The notes beneath the pieces were generated by a model. The model saw only the letters and a list, made by a program, of their open reading frames with translations, did no database searches and was not told the DNA's origin. The position numbers were made by a program, and so were the translations under genes. DNA of 64,000 bases from NCBI RefSeq assembly GCF_029028005.1, contig NZ_JAOTPO010000002.1:124001-188000 (forward strand), read 5' to 3'. This document shows positions 24,006 through 31,951 of the stretch, piece by piece; positions within the stretch are counted from its first letter, which is position 1, and every line of letters begins with the position of its first letter. This DNA is from Alkalihalobacterium chitinilyticum (GTDB lineage Bacteria; Bacillota; Bacilli; Bacillales; Bacillaceae_F).

Positions 24006-24796
24006 TGATGACTTCGCTTCCTCTTGCTGGTGTTACGATCGGAGTAACGAGAGCTAAGGAGCAGTCTCGTTCTTTTATAAAGAAGATAGAAGCTCAAGGA
24101 GGGATTGCAGTTGCTGTCCCGCTCCTTGCGTTTCAATCACCTAAAGACAAACAACCTATTCAAAAAGCTTTGTCTCATTTACATACATACGATTGGCTCG
24201 TAATTACGAGTGCAAATGGCGTTCATTTTTTTCTTAATGAAGTCGACGAGATGGACAAGCGGTCAGAATTAATGACAAAACAAATTGCTGTTGTTGGAAC
24301 AAAGACAGAAGAAGTTCTTCAATCTTATGGGTTAACAGCTTCGCTGCTTCCTGATCAATTTGTGGCTGAAAGTTTGTTAGAAAAGCTTCAGACAAACTTG
24401 CACAAAGATAGTCACATCTTACTTGTGAAAGGTAACCTGTCCCGAGATGTACTTTATGACGGCCTAAAGGAAGATGGCTTTTCGGTGGAAGAAGTAACCG
24501 TTTATGAAACGGTGGAAAACGAAGAAGTAGAAGACAATCTAGTACATATGCTAACGAATCATAAACTGGACTATTTAACATTTACAAGTCCGTCGACGGT
24601 CCAACATTTCATAAACATGGTCAATAAGAACCATTTAACGTTAGATGAACAGATAACTTTTGTGTGTATCGGTCCAATAACGGCTCAGGCTGCTGAACAG
24701 TGGAACTTGCAACCGCTTTTAGTAGCAAAGGAATTCACTACTGAAGGTATGATTCAAGAAATTATCGAACATAAAGGGAGGCCCAAACATGTCTGA
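24005..24796 (+). CDS. hemD: Uroporphyrinogen-III synthase
   Basis: It closes hydroxymethylbilane to uroporphyrinogen III with inversion of ring D. The 263 residues form the usual two-domain, low-identity HemD fold; recognisable stretches are [16 protein letters not shown] at the N-terminus, TSANGVHFF (about 62-70), and [11 protein letters not shown] followed by [16 protein letters not shown] at 24005/24008 offers two adjacent starts. It overlaps hemC by one base and hemB by eight, consistent with coupling. Confidence 0.93.
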   Translation: MMTSLPLAGVTIGVTRAKEQSRSFIKKIEAQGGIAVAVPLLAFQSPKDKQPIQKALSHLHTYDWLVITSANGVHFFLNEVDEMDKRSELMTKQIAVVGTKTEEVLQSYGLTASLLPDQFVAESLLEKLQTNLHKDSHILLVKGNLSRDVLYDGLKEDGFSVEEVTVYETVENEEVEDNLVHMLTNHKLDYLTFTSPSTVQHFINMVNKNHLTLDEQITFVCIGPITAQAAEQWNLQPLLVAKEFTTEGMIQEIIEHKGRPKHV

Positions 24797-25769
24797 ATTA
24801 CATTTCAGTCGTCACCGCAGACTTAGAGGAACGGCATCGATTCGTTCAATGGTAAGGGAAACACATTTACATAAAGAAGACTTAATCTACCCGATCTTTG
24901 TGACAGAAGGTGAACAAGTGCGTCAAGAAGTACCATCCATGCCGGGTGTATTTCAACTTTCACTTGATCTTTTAGATGAAGAGGTAAATGAAGTTGTTGA
25001 TTTAGGTATTCCAGCCATTATTGTTTTTGGTGTACCAAACGATAAAGATGATGTCGGGACATCTGCTTATTGCGACCATGGTATTGTTCAAAAAGCGATT
25101 AGGCAAATTAAAGAAGTACACTCTGAACTAACGGTTATCGCAGATACATGTTTATGCCAGTTTACCGATCACGGTCACTGCGGTGTCATTGAAGAAGGAA
25201 AAGTATTAAATGATCCTACCCTTGAGTTATTAGCAAAAACAGCTGTGTCTCAAGCGAAAGCAGGAGCTGATATAATTGCACCTTCCAATATGATGGATGG
25301 ATTTGTAGCAGCGATTCGTCACGGTTTAGATGAAGCAGGGTATCACGACATTCCAATTATGTCGTATGCCGTAAAGTATGCATCAAGCTATTACGGACCG
25401 TTCCGTGATGCCGCTCATTCGTCGCCTAAATTCGGTGACCGCAAAACGTATCAAATGGATCCTGCCAATCGTTTAGAAGCACTTCGTGAAGCGGAGTCAG
25501 ATATGAATGAAGGAGCAGACTTCCTCATTGTTAAACCAGCACTATCCTACTTGGATATTATTCGTGAAGTAAAAGATTTTTCGGGTGCTCCTGTCGTTGC
25601 GTACAACGTCAGCGGTGAGTATTCAATGATCAAAGCAGCTGCTCAAAACGGCTGGATTGATGAAAAAAGTGTGGTATTAGAAACATTAACGAGTATGAAA
25701 CGTGCCGGTGCAGATCTAATCTTAACGTACTTTGCAAAAGATGTTGTACGTTGGTTGAATGAAAAATAA
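24789..25769 (+). CDS. hemB: Delta-aminolevulinic acid dehydratase (porphobilinogen synthase)
   Basis: It condenses two 5-aminolevulinates to porphobilinogen. The 326 residues are normal length. The zinc-type Cys cluster is visible in [15 protein letters not shown] (near residue 120). The two active-site lysines lie in [17 protein letters not shown] and in [23 protein letters not shown] precedes ATG, inside the end of hemD. Confidence 0.97.
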   Translation: MSELHFSRHRRLRGTASIRSMVRETHLHKEDLIYPIFVTEGEQVRQEVPSMPGVFQLSLDLLDEEVNEVVDLGIPAIIVFGVPNDKDDVGTSAYCDHGIVQKAIRQIKEVHSELTVIADTCLCQFTDHGHCGVIEEGKVLNDPTLELLAKTAVSQAKAGADIIAPSNMMDGFVAAIRHGLDEAGYHDIPIMSYAVKYASSYYGPFRDAAHSSPKFGDRKTYQMDPANRLEALREAESDMNEGADFLIVKPALSYLDIIREVKDFSGAPVVAYNVSGEYSMIKAAAQNGWIDEKSVVLETLTSMKRAGADLILTYFAKDVVRWLNEK

Positions 25770-25787
25770 ACGATAGAGGTGAAGCAG

Positions 25788-27074
25788 TTGAGAACCTATG
25801 AAAAATCGCAAGCCGCGTTTTCAGAAGCAAAACCAGTCATGCCAGGCGGAGTAAATAGCCCTGTTCGTGCCTTTAAATCTGTGAAGATGGACCCTGTTTT
25901 TATGGAAAGAGGAGAAGGCGCACGTATTTATGATATTGATGGTAACGAGTACATTGATTATGTATTGTCATGGGGACCGCTTATTTTAGGTCATGCGGAT
26001 GATCAAGTCGTTGAAGCTTTAAAGAAATCGGTTGAAAAAGGAACAAGCTTTGGTGCTCCTAGTGAGCTCGAAACGAAACTAGCAAAGCTCGTTATTGACC
26101 GTGTTCCTTCGATTGAAGTCGTTCGTATGGTGAACTCAGGAACAGAAGCAACAATGAGTGCTTTACGTCTAGCACGCGGCTATACAGGCCGTAATAAAAT
26201 CATTAAATTTGAAGGATGCTACCACGGCCATGGTGATTCATTATTAATTAAAGCCGGTTCTGGTGTAGCGACACTTGGATTGCCGGATAGTCCTGGAGTA
26301 CCTGAATCCGTCGCTCAAAATACGCTAACCGTTCCTTATAATGATATAGAAAGTTTAAAACTAGCTTACGAAAAATTCGGCGATGACGTTGCTGCGGTAA
26401 TTTTAGAACCTGTGGCAGGAAATATGGGTGTTGTACGTCCGGAGCCTGGCTTCCTAGAGGCAGTTCGCGATATCACTCACTCTCACGGTAGCTTACTGAT
26501 TTTTGATGAAGTTATGACAGGATTCCGTGTCGGTTATCATTGTGCGCAAGGCGAGTTTGGAGTAACACCTGACTTAACGTGCCTTGGAAAAGTAATCGGT
26601 GGAGGCTTGCCAGTTGGAGCTTACGGCGGGCGTCGCGAAATTATGGAGCAAATCGCGCCGGCTGGACCGATTTATCAAGCAGGAACACTTTCAGGAAACC
26701 CGCTGGCAATGACAGCTGGATATGAAACACTATCACAGCTTCAACCAGAACATTATGAGGAGTTTGACCGTCTCGGTAAGCGTTTAGCAGAAGGCTTATC
26801 TGCTGCAGCAACAAAGCATGGCATTCCTCATACGACAAGTCGAGCAGGATCAATGGTCGGTTTCTTCTTTACCGATCAACCTGTTAAAGACTTTGCATCT
26901 GCTTCAACATCCAACTTAGATTTCTTTGCAGCTTACTTTAAAGAGATGCTCCACCAAGGAATTTCTCTACCACCATCACAGTTTGAAGGTATGTTCCTAT
27001 CAACCAAGCATACTGAAAAAGACATTGATGACACGATTGCAGCTGCGGACATCGCATTTTCAAAACTGAAGTAA
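25788..27074 (+). CDS. hemL: Glutamate-1-semialdehyde 2,1-aminomutase
   Basis: It is the PLP enzyme that makes 5-aminolevulinate from glutamate-1-semialdehyde. I prefer the TTG at 25788 (protein starts [15 protein letters not shown], 428 residues, as in close relatives) because AGAGGTG lies six bases upstream; a GTG at 25779 lies inside that RBS. PLP lysine is in [17 protein letters not shown] (near residue 267), with the cofactor-phosphate Ser/Gly region [18 protein letters not shown]. It is last in the hem operon and followed by a terminator. Confidence 0.96.
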   Translation: MRTYEKSQAAFSEAKPVMPGGVNSPVRAFKSVKMDPVFMERGEGARIYDIDGNEYIDYVLSWGPLILGHADDQVVEALKKSVEKGTSFGAPSELETKLAKLVIDRVPSIEVVRMVNSGTEATMSALRLARGYTGRNKIIKFEGCYHGHGDSLLIKAGSGVATLGLPDSPGVPESVAQNTLTVPYNDIESLKLAYEKFGDDVAAVILEPVAGNMGVVRPEPGFLEAVRDITHSHGSLLIFDEVMTGFRVGYHCAQGEFGVTPDLTCLGKVIGGGLPVGAYGGRREIMEQIAPAGPIYQAGTLSGNPLAMTAGYETLSQLQPEHYEEFDRLGKRLAEGLSAAATKHGIPHTTSRAGSMVGFFFTDQPVKDFASASTSNLDFFAAYFKEMLHQGISLPPSQFEGMFLSTKHTEKDIDDTIAAADIAFSKLK

Positions 27075-27081
27075 TAGTGTT

Positions 27082-27098
27082 GTTAGGCATTGCCTAAC
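27082..27098. repeat. 17-bp near-perfect palindrome after hemL
   Basis: GTTAGGCA-T-TGCCTAAC has 8-bp arms around one central base. The loop is too short for a normal RNA hairpin, so it looks more like a protein-binding site or a chance palindrome. It lies between the hemL stop and the terminator. Confidence 0.4.
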
Positions 27099-27112
27099 AT
27101 ATACTTGAGGAG

Positions 27113-27147
27113 AGAAGCTTAGACTTTAGGTCTGAGCTTCTTTTTTA
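27113..27147 (+). terminator. Intrinsic terminator of the hem operon
   Basis: Arms AGAAGCTTAGAC and GTCTGAGCTTCT (one mismatch or wobble) enclose TTTAG and run into six or more T. Confidence 0.85.
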
Positions 27148-27346
27148 TTCATCGGGGCGGAGCTAATGGATACTTCATTCTCCCAGGTATTTACTAACAA
27201 TGGATAAAAAAGCAAGCTCAATAGGAGATTTACAACTGAATATTTCCTGATACTGGGATTAGTAAACCTAATGTGATGTTGCTTACCTGAAAGAGCACCA
27301 TACTCACTCCTCATTCAACTTTTTCCTTATTTTTTTTAAATTCTTT
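27148..27346. other. Intergenic region between hemL and the spoVID promoter
   Basis: No supported gene. A minus-strand open frame of about 62 codons covers this stretch but has no convincing RBS or family resemblance. Confidence 0.35.
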
Positions 27347-27375
27347 TCATATCGAGGAAGGTCTTGTCATACAGT
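27347..27375 (+). promoter_or_regulatory. SigE-type mother-cell promoter of spoVID
   Basis: TCATATC (27347-27353) fits the SigE -35 consensus KMATATT at six of seven positions; 14 bases later CATACAGT (27368-27375) matches the -10 consensus CATACANT exactly. It lies about 60 bases before spoVID, which is SigE-dependent in B. subtilis. Confidence 0.7.
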
Positions 27376-27436
27376 TTAATGTACAGAGCATGAGCGTAAC
27401 TGGGGGTAAACTTTTTGAAACAAGGAGGAACGTCCA

Positions 27437-28885
27437 TTGACACAAGATCATCCATCTAAACTGTCATTTTCCATTGAGGAATCGGTGTGGTTAAATAAAG
27501 GGCAAGAAGTTGCAGAAATCCTTTCAATGTCATTAGATCCCGAAATCCGCATTGAAGAAAAGAACGACCACGTAGTTATTAAAGGTGGTCTCCGCTTACT
27601 CGGAGAATACCGTCCTGTGCAAAATGATGCTGAAAACACAGAAGAGGGAGAAGTTGCTGCATTTCGTTCATTTGAAGAAGTCACTTTAAATGACCAGAAC
27701 ATCGGTGAAATTAAACATTTCTTCCCAATTGATGTGACCATCCCGTTAAGTCGTATTCAAAACATTGATGATGTTTACGTACAAGTGGAGACATTTGATT
27801 ACGATCTTCCTGAAAAAAGTTGTCTGCAACTAACAGCAGATGTGGCGATCAGCGGGATGAGTACTCAGCAACAAGAAGTGAACCGACCATCCTATGCACA
27901 AGAGCCGTCATATTCAGAGCCATCCTATGAACAAGAACCATCTTATTCAGAGCAACCTTCTTATTCAGACACAGCATATGAAAGGGAGGAAAGACCTTCC
28001 TATTATACGGATGCAACATCTAATGTGGAGCAACCGTCAATCCCGCATGATCCTTCATTCTCGGAAGAATTGCCTGAGATGGAGAAGCCACCATCGCTTC
28101 AACCGTTTCCGTCATTTTCTTTTGAAGCGAGAAAACAGGCGATACCGGAGCCGAAAGCAGAAGCAGAAGAGCCTGTAGTAGAAGCGAAGGAACTCGTTCC
28201 AGCGATGGAAGAGCCTGAATATGAACAACAATATGAAACGCCAAAATTTGAAGTAGAAGGCAGTGAGCCGATACAAAATCAAGAGCCTGTAATACCAAAA
28301 CACACTCCAGGACTTAACTTTGAAGCTCGTCCTGATGTCATTGAGCCTGAAGAAGGAAATCCAATCGATAATCTCGTTCCGAACAACCAACGTTCTTCAG
28401 AACAAGCAGCTCATTTAAATCAGGAAACGACTGAACAAGAGGAACGACCGATAGAAGAAGTAGAGCAAGAAGAAGCATTAGAAGCAGGACTTCAAGCCGC
28501 AGAAGCACCTGCCGGCCGTGAAGAAGAAGAAACAAAAATCAATTTTGCCCCGTTGAAAAAGTTATCCGAAAGGCCTCCGACTGCAGTAGAAGAACTAGAG
28601 GATGAAGCTGCTGTAGAAAATCAAGATGAGCCGGCCGCAGAAGCTGTTAAAGTTCCAAAATCGAGAACGGATGAAAATGCACTTTACTTAACGAAAATGC
28701 TGGCAGACGGGGAAGAACAGTTTTCAAAATTAAAGATGTGCATCATTCAAGAAAATGAGTCATTAGATACAATTGCGGAACGTTATGAACTTTCAACCAG
28801 TCAAATCATTCGAGTGAACCGGCTAAATGAAGAGCGAGTAGAGGAAGGACAAATCTTGTACATCCCAGTAGGCTCTAAGCGTTAA
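27437..28885 (+). CDS. spoVID: Stage VI sporulation protein D (spore coat encasement)
   Basis: SpoVID is a mother-cell coat protein that drives encasement of the spore. The 482 residues show a conserved N-terminal domain (LSFSIEESVWLNKGQEVAE, residues 8-26, continuing to about 140), a long low-complexity acidic/Ser-Pro-Glu-rich middle (repeats such as YAQEPSYSEPSYEQEPSYSE near residue 155), and a C-terminal LysM domain (about 433-480: MCIIQENESLDTIAERYELS). Start is TTG with AAGGAGG eight bases upstream. Promoter is SigE-like. It heads a three-gene sporulation operon with an unknown gene and ysxE. Confidence 0.93.
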   Translation: MTQDHPSKLSFSIEESVWLNKGQEVAEILSMSLDPEIRIEEKNDHVVIKGGLRLLGEYRPVQNDAENTEEGEVAAFRSFEEVTLNDQNIGEIKHFFPIDVTIPLSRIQNIDDVYVQVETFDYDLPEKSCLQLTADVAISGMSTQQQEVNRPSYAQEPSYSEPSYEQEPSYSEQPSYSDTAYEREERPSYYTDATSNVEQPSIPHDPSFSEELPEMEKPPSLQPFPSFSFEARKQAIPEPKAEAEEPVVEAKELVPAMEEPEYEQQYETPKFEVEGSEPIQNQEPVIPKHTPGLNFEARPDVIEPEEGNPIDNLVPNNQRSSEQAAHLNQETTEQEERPIEEVEQEEALEAGLQAAEAPAGREEEETKINFAPLKKLSERPPTAVEELEDEAAVENQDEPAAEAVKVPKSRTDENALYLTKMLADGEEQFSKLKMCIIQENESLDTIAERYELSTSQIIRVNRLNEERVEEGQILYIPVGSKR

Positions 28886-28936
28886 TATGTAAAAACGAGG
28901 AGGGTGACTCATTAGCGAAGTGCTAAACACCTCACA

Positions 28937-29962
28937 ATGATAGATAAGGAGAACGATGAATTTTCCTTTGGATATCTTTGTGAGGCCATAAGTACTAATG
29001 AGTTGCCCTCCATCTATAAAAAAAGGAGAAAAATGAGTATGGATATTCTCCCATTAATTAAAGAAAATTATCCGTTTGAAGTGAAAACCCAATTAGACCA
29101 TGGAATTATTGATACGAACCAAGGACGAAAAAGATATCGGATTTGGCATGACGAAGCATTGTTAAATTGGCATCAAGAATGGCGTGAAAAATGCAGTCAA
29201 AATCCGTACCAATTGACCGATCGGATGTTGCAAACGAAAGATAAAAGAAAAGCCATTAAGGTAGAAGATGTCTGGTTAACCGTACACGATGATATTATTG
29301 ATCCCTATCCAACCAAAGATTTTGAACAAAAGTGGGCTCATTTTATCGCTCGTATGATTGAAATCGGTACGACAACAAAAGATGATTGTATTTCAACGGC
29401 TAAACGTGAGTTTCCGTCTGCTTCAGAGTGGAAAGTATGGGTCTCTAAAACAAAGCTGCTCGATGAAAAAAAGCGAAAAATCCTCCAGTCGTGTATTCAA
29501 GAGGCCATGCGCAGAAAGCACAAAGCATTAGAATTGAGGAAAAAAGATAAAGAAAAAAGACTTCCTATAATGGACAAGGTCTCGTCTACTACTCAAGCCA
29601 AGAAGATTTATGAACTGTTTGTTTGGCAAGGTACTGCAGAAGCACCTGAGTACGGATTTGTCAGCTTCACTCACTTTTTACAACAATGGGTCGGAGAAAA
29701 TGGAGAAGAATCGTTAATCAAACTTTTAAATGAGATGGAAGAGCAAATTCCATTCCGGCAGATGTATGGTAATGAATTGTTGGCAGAAGCATGGCTTCCG
29801 TGGGAGTTAGTTCATGCAATGGAACATCTTCAGCAAAGTGAAGAGGAGGAAGAGATAGAAGTTCATTTTTCAACGTTCCAAAAAGAATGGAATGACCGCC
29901 GGCAACTCGTACTGACGCTGCTTAATTGGCTAAAAGAAGATAGAAAGAAGGTGGCCACATGA
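28937..29962 (+). CDS. Unrecognised protein in the spoVID-ysxE operon
   Basis: I do not recognise this 341-residue protein. It is hydrophilic, rich in Trp, Lys and Glu, with no signal peptide or membrane segment, a very basic helical stretch near residues 185-212 (MRRKHKALELRKKDKEKR) and an acidic one near 300 (QSEEEEEIEVHF). Its end overlaps the ysxE start by 4 bases, so it is coupled to a spore-coat gene and probably made in the mother cell. The start is uncertain: ATG 28937 has no RBS of its own, while ATGs at 29033 and 29039 follow AAAGGAG. A strong AGGAGGGTGA at 28898-28907 stands before a 9-codon frame starting ATT at 28911 whose TGA overlaps the ATG at 28937. B. subtilis has no gene here between spoVID and ysxE. 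Confidence 0.75.
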   Translation: MIDKENDEFSFGYLCEAISTNELPSIYKKRRKMSMDILPLIKENYPFEVKTQLDHGIIDTNQGRKRYRIWHDEALLNWHQEWREKCSQNPYQLTDRMLQTKDKRKAIKVEDVWLTVHDDIIDPYPTKDFEQKWAHFIARMIEIGTTTKDDCISTAKREFPSASEWKVWVSKTKLLDEKKRKILQSCIQEAMRRKHKALELRKKDKEKRLPIMDKVSSTTQAKKIYELFVWQGTAEAPEYGFVSFTHFLQQWVGENGEESLIKLLNEMEEQIPFRQMYGNELLAEAWLPWELVHAMEHLQQSEEEEEIEVHFSTFQKEWNDRRQLVLTLLNWLKEDRKKVAT

Positions 29963-30990
29963 CCAATCGAGCTCTATTAGATCGTTATGCGCCTATCCTG
30001 TTTCATTACGATTTGTATCCTGAGCATATTGAGAGTTGGGGGAAAGTCCAACAAGTACAAACAAACCGCGGCATGTTTGCCTTGAAAGAAGCTCATATGA
30101 ATCGGCAGCAAGGCGAGCTATTCGTACAAGTGATGCGAAAATTAGATCGGTTAGGGTATCGTCAAATGATTCCTATCTTGCCTACGAAGTATGGAGAATA
30201 TGTCCTTTCAACAGATGATCGAACCTACTATTTAATGCCATGGATAGAAGAGGAACCGTATCAGGGACGTACGTCTAGAGAAGAAAAGATTATGGACCAA
30301 CTCGGTATCATTCATCGACTAACTGCGAAGACGGACGATTATCCAAAAGAAACGATTGATGAAGCTTATCAATCGTTATTAAAACGATGGGATATGCGTA
30401 GATTAGATCTAGAACGATTTGCAGATCAAGCAGAAGGAAAAACGTATATTTCTCCCTTCCAGTTAACGTATTTAACACACGTTCATCAAATGTTACTTAT
30501 GGTCGAAGATGCGAAGCGCCATTTGAAAAATTGGTATGATATTTGTTTGGAGAAAGGGAAGTATCGAACAGTTTTATGTCACGGAAAAGCCTCAAGAAAG
30601 CATACGATTTTTACAGCAAGCGGTGATCCGATTTTATTTAACTTTGAACGTGCGTCCATGGATACACCCGCCCGTGATCTAGCGCTATTTTGTCGGCAAT
30701 CGTTTGGTTATAACCTATGGGATGAAGAAGAAATGGTGCGCTGGTTTGGAACGTATGATCGAAACATCACATTACTAGATGAAGAAAAAGAGTTGCTGTT
30801 TGGCTATTTATGCTTCCCAGAACCTGTACTATTTTCACTACAACTTTATTTGCAACAAAACCAAGATAAACCTGAAATCTATCATGTCCAAAGGCTAGAG
30901 AAACGTTTTCATATGATGAGAAAAGTGCAGCGGTTAAAAGGATATTTAATAAAACAAGAAGAACAAACACCGCAATTTGAACAACAATAA
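29959..30990 (+). CDS. ysxE: YsxE, CotS-family spore coat protein
   Basis: The 343-residue protein has the aminoglycoside-phosphotransferase-like fold of the CotS/YsxE/YutH family: an N-lobe with a GMFALKEAHM-type Lys strand (near residue 35), the hinge YYLMPWIEEEPY (near 90), and a brenner-like region VLCHGKASRKHTIF (near 210) followed by NFERASMDTPARDLALFCRQ. The catalytic HxD of true kinases is changed (HGKAS), which fits the family's presumed non-kinase role on the spore. ATG overlaps the upstream gene by 4 bases. The stop codon lies inside the left end of the MITE-like element. Confidence 0.88.
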   Translation: MTNRALLDRYAPILFHYDLYPEHIESWGKVQQVQTNRGMFALKEAHMNRQQGELFVQVMRKLDRLGYRQMIPILPTKYGEYVLSTDDRTYYLMPWIEEEPYQGRTSREEKIMDQLGIIHRLTAKTDDYPKETIDEAYQSLLKRWDMRRLDLERFADQAEGKTYISPFQLTYLTHVHQMLLMVEDAKRHLKNWYDICLEKGKYRTVLCHGKASRKHTIFTASGDPILFNFERASMDTPARDLALFCRQSFGYNLWDEEEMVRWFGTYDRNITLLDEEKELLFGYLCFPEPVLFSLQLYLQQNQDKPEIYHVQRLEKRFHMMRKVQRLKGYLIKQEEQTPQFEQQ

Positions 30991-31110
30991 AAGGCTGTCC
31001 CAAAAGTGTCTAAGCTCCTTGCCTAGAGATATAAAGAGATGCAAATTATGTTTCTTTATATCAATTTAGGCTTAGGGGGCTTTACACATACAAATGGGAC
31101 AGCCTTTTAT
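30987..31110. mobile_element. MITE-like foldback element, also a likely terminator for ysxE
   Basis: Perfect 16-bp terminal inverted repeats ATAAAAGGCTGTCCCA (30987-31002) and TGGGACAGCCTTTTAT (31095-31110) bound a 124-bp element. The interior also folds: GATATAAAGA pairs perfectly with TCTTTATATC near the centre, with further imperfect pairing (GTGT...ACAC, CCTA...TAGG). It has no coding capacity. The left end overlaps the TAA of ysxE. The right arm ends in CCTTTTAT, so the RNA form resembles a terminator. TA-rich ends make a target duplication hard to judge. Transposase family is unknown. Confidence 0.7.
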
Positions 31111-31149
31111 ATGGACGAACTTCCATTTTAGACACGGCATCGTTAACCC

Positions 31150-31341
31150 TTATATGATACCAGCGAAAAATAACCCATATAAAATAGCCATAAAAGCTAG
31201 TAAAATGACATCAAAGGATGTTGGAAAAAGCAAGGTTCGGATAAACTGAAAGCATAGAAGTGGAAACAGGATCTGTATTAGAGCTAACCGTAGTTTTACT
31301 AACCATAAGGGTGGTCGAAAACGCTTATATCGCTTTGGCAT
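31150..31341 (-). CDS. Small two-helix membrane protein of unknown function
   Basis: The 63-residue protein begins with a basic segment (MPKRYKRFRPPLWLVKLRL) and has two hydrophobic helices (LALIQILFPLLCFQFI and VILLAFMAILYGLFFAGII). On the minus strand it has a strong RBS, GAGGAAGGAG, seven bases before the ATG, which argues that it is real despite its size. It is convergent with ysxE and divergent from valS. I do not recognise the family. Confidence 0.65.
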   Translation of the reverse strand: MPKRYKRFRPPLWLVKLRLALIQILFPLLCFQFIRTLLFPTSFDVILLAFMAILYGLFFAGII

Positions 31342-31450
31342 ATCGAGGCTCCTTCCTCAGAACAGTCTTTCTATATACATATGCATAGGCTGTATTCATG
31401 TGAAATCAAGAGCCTATGCATAAAAAAAGAAAAAAATGGCGATGCTTTTA

Positions 31451-31480
31451 TTGACGAAAAAGTACCGAAAAAGGTAGAAT
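31451..31480 (+). promoter_or_regulatory. SigA-type promoter of valS
   Basis: TTGACG (31451-31456), 18 bases, TAGAAT (31475-31480), about 45 bases before the T-box leader. Confidence 0.65.
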
Positions 31481-31524
31481 AATATGCAGAACCCGATTTT
31501 TTTAACATCATATACATAAATGCT

Positions 31525-31820
31525 TAGACAGGGAAGAGTAAATTCAGAACCCTTCAGAGAGAAAAATCAGTCGCTGAGAGATTTTTCAGGATGTATGAAT
31601 TGAACGTCACCCTTGAGCAGCTCGTTTGAACGAAACTAAATGAAGTGTCATCCGTTTACAATGGAACAAGCGGAAAGAGACGTTATCATTTGGATACTAG
31701 TAGATCGAGTCGGCAGATGCCGTTACCTGAATGAAGTGTGTAAGCTTTTTTAGCTTGCAAACAAAGGTGGTACCGCGAATACAACTCTCTTCGTCCTTTG
31801 AGGTGGAGGGAGTTTTTTGA
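31525..31820 (+). promoter_or_regulatory. T-box leader (valine-type) of valS
   Basis: Stem I begins with GGGAAGAGTA (AGTA at 31537-31540). The proposed specifier is GTC (Val) at 31606-31608 in GAAC-GTC-ACC, the T-box core AAAGGTGGTACCGCG is at 31764-31777, and a terminator follows with arms AACTCTCTTC (31783-31792) and GGAGGGAGTT plus a T run. Valine specificity agrees with the downstream valyl-tRNA synthetase gene. Antitermination by uncharged tRNA is the known mechanism. Confidence 0.92.
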
Positions 31821-31951
31821 TGTTTTACGGCACTTATCATAGTGATTCATCGGTTAAGTTGCCGAGTGTAAATAGCAGAAAAAGTAAGGCTTGAACTCAT
31901 TTTAAATCAGGGATAGCCAATTCTTTCTATACATATAAAGGAGGTCACAAA

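Noticed and set aside
28020-28535. Several open frames antisense or out of frame in spoVID
   Set aside because: They arise from the low-complexity Glu/Pro/Ser-rich repeats of SpoVID and lack ribosome binding sites.
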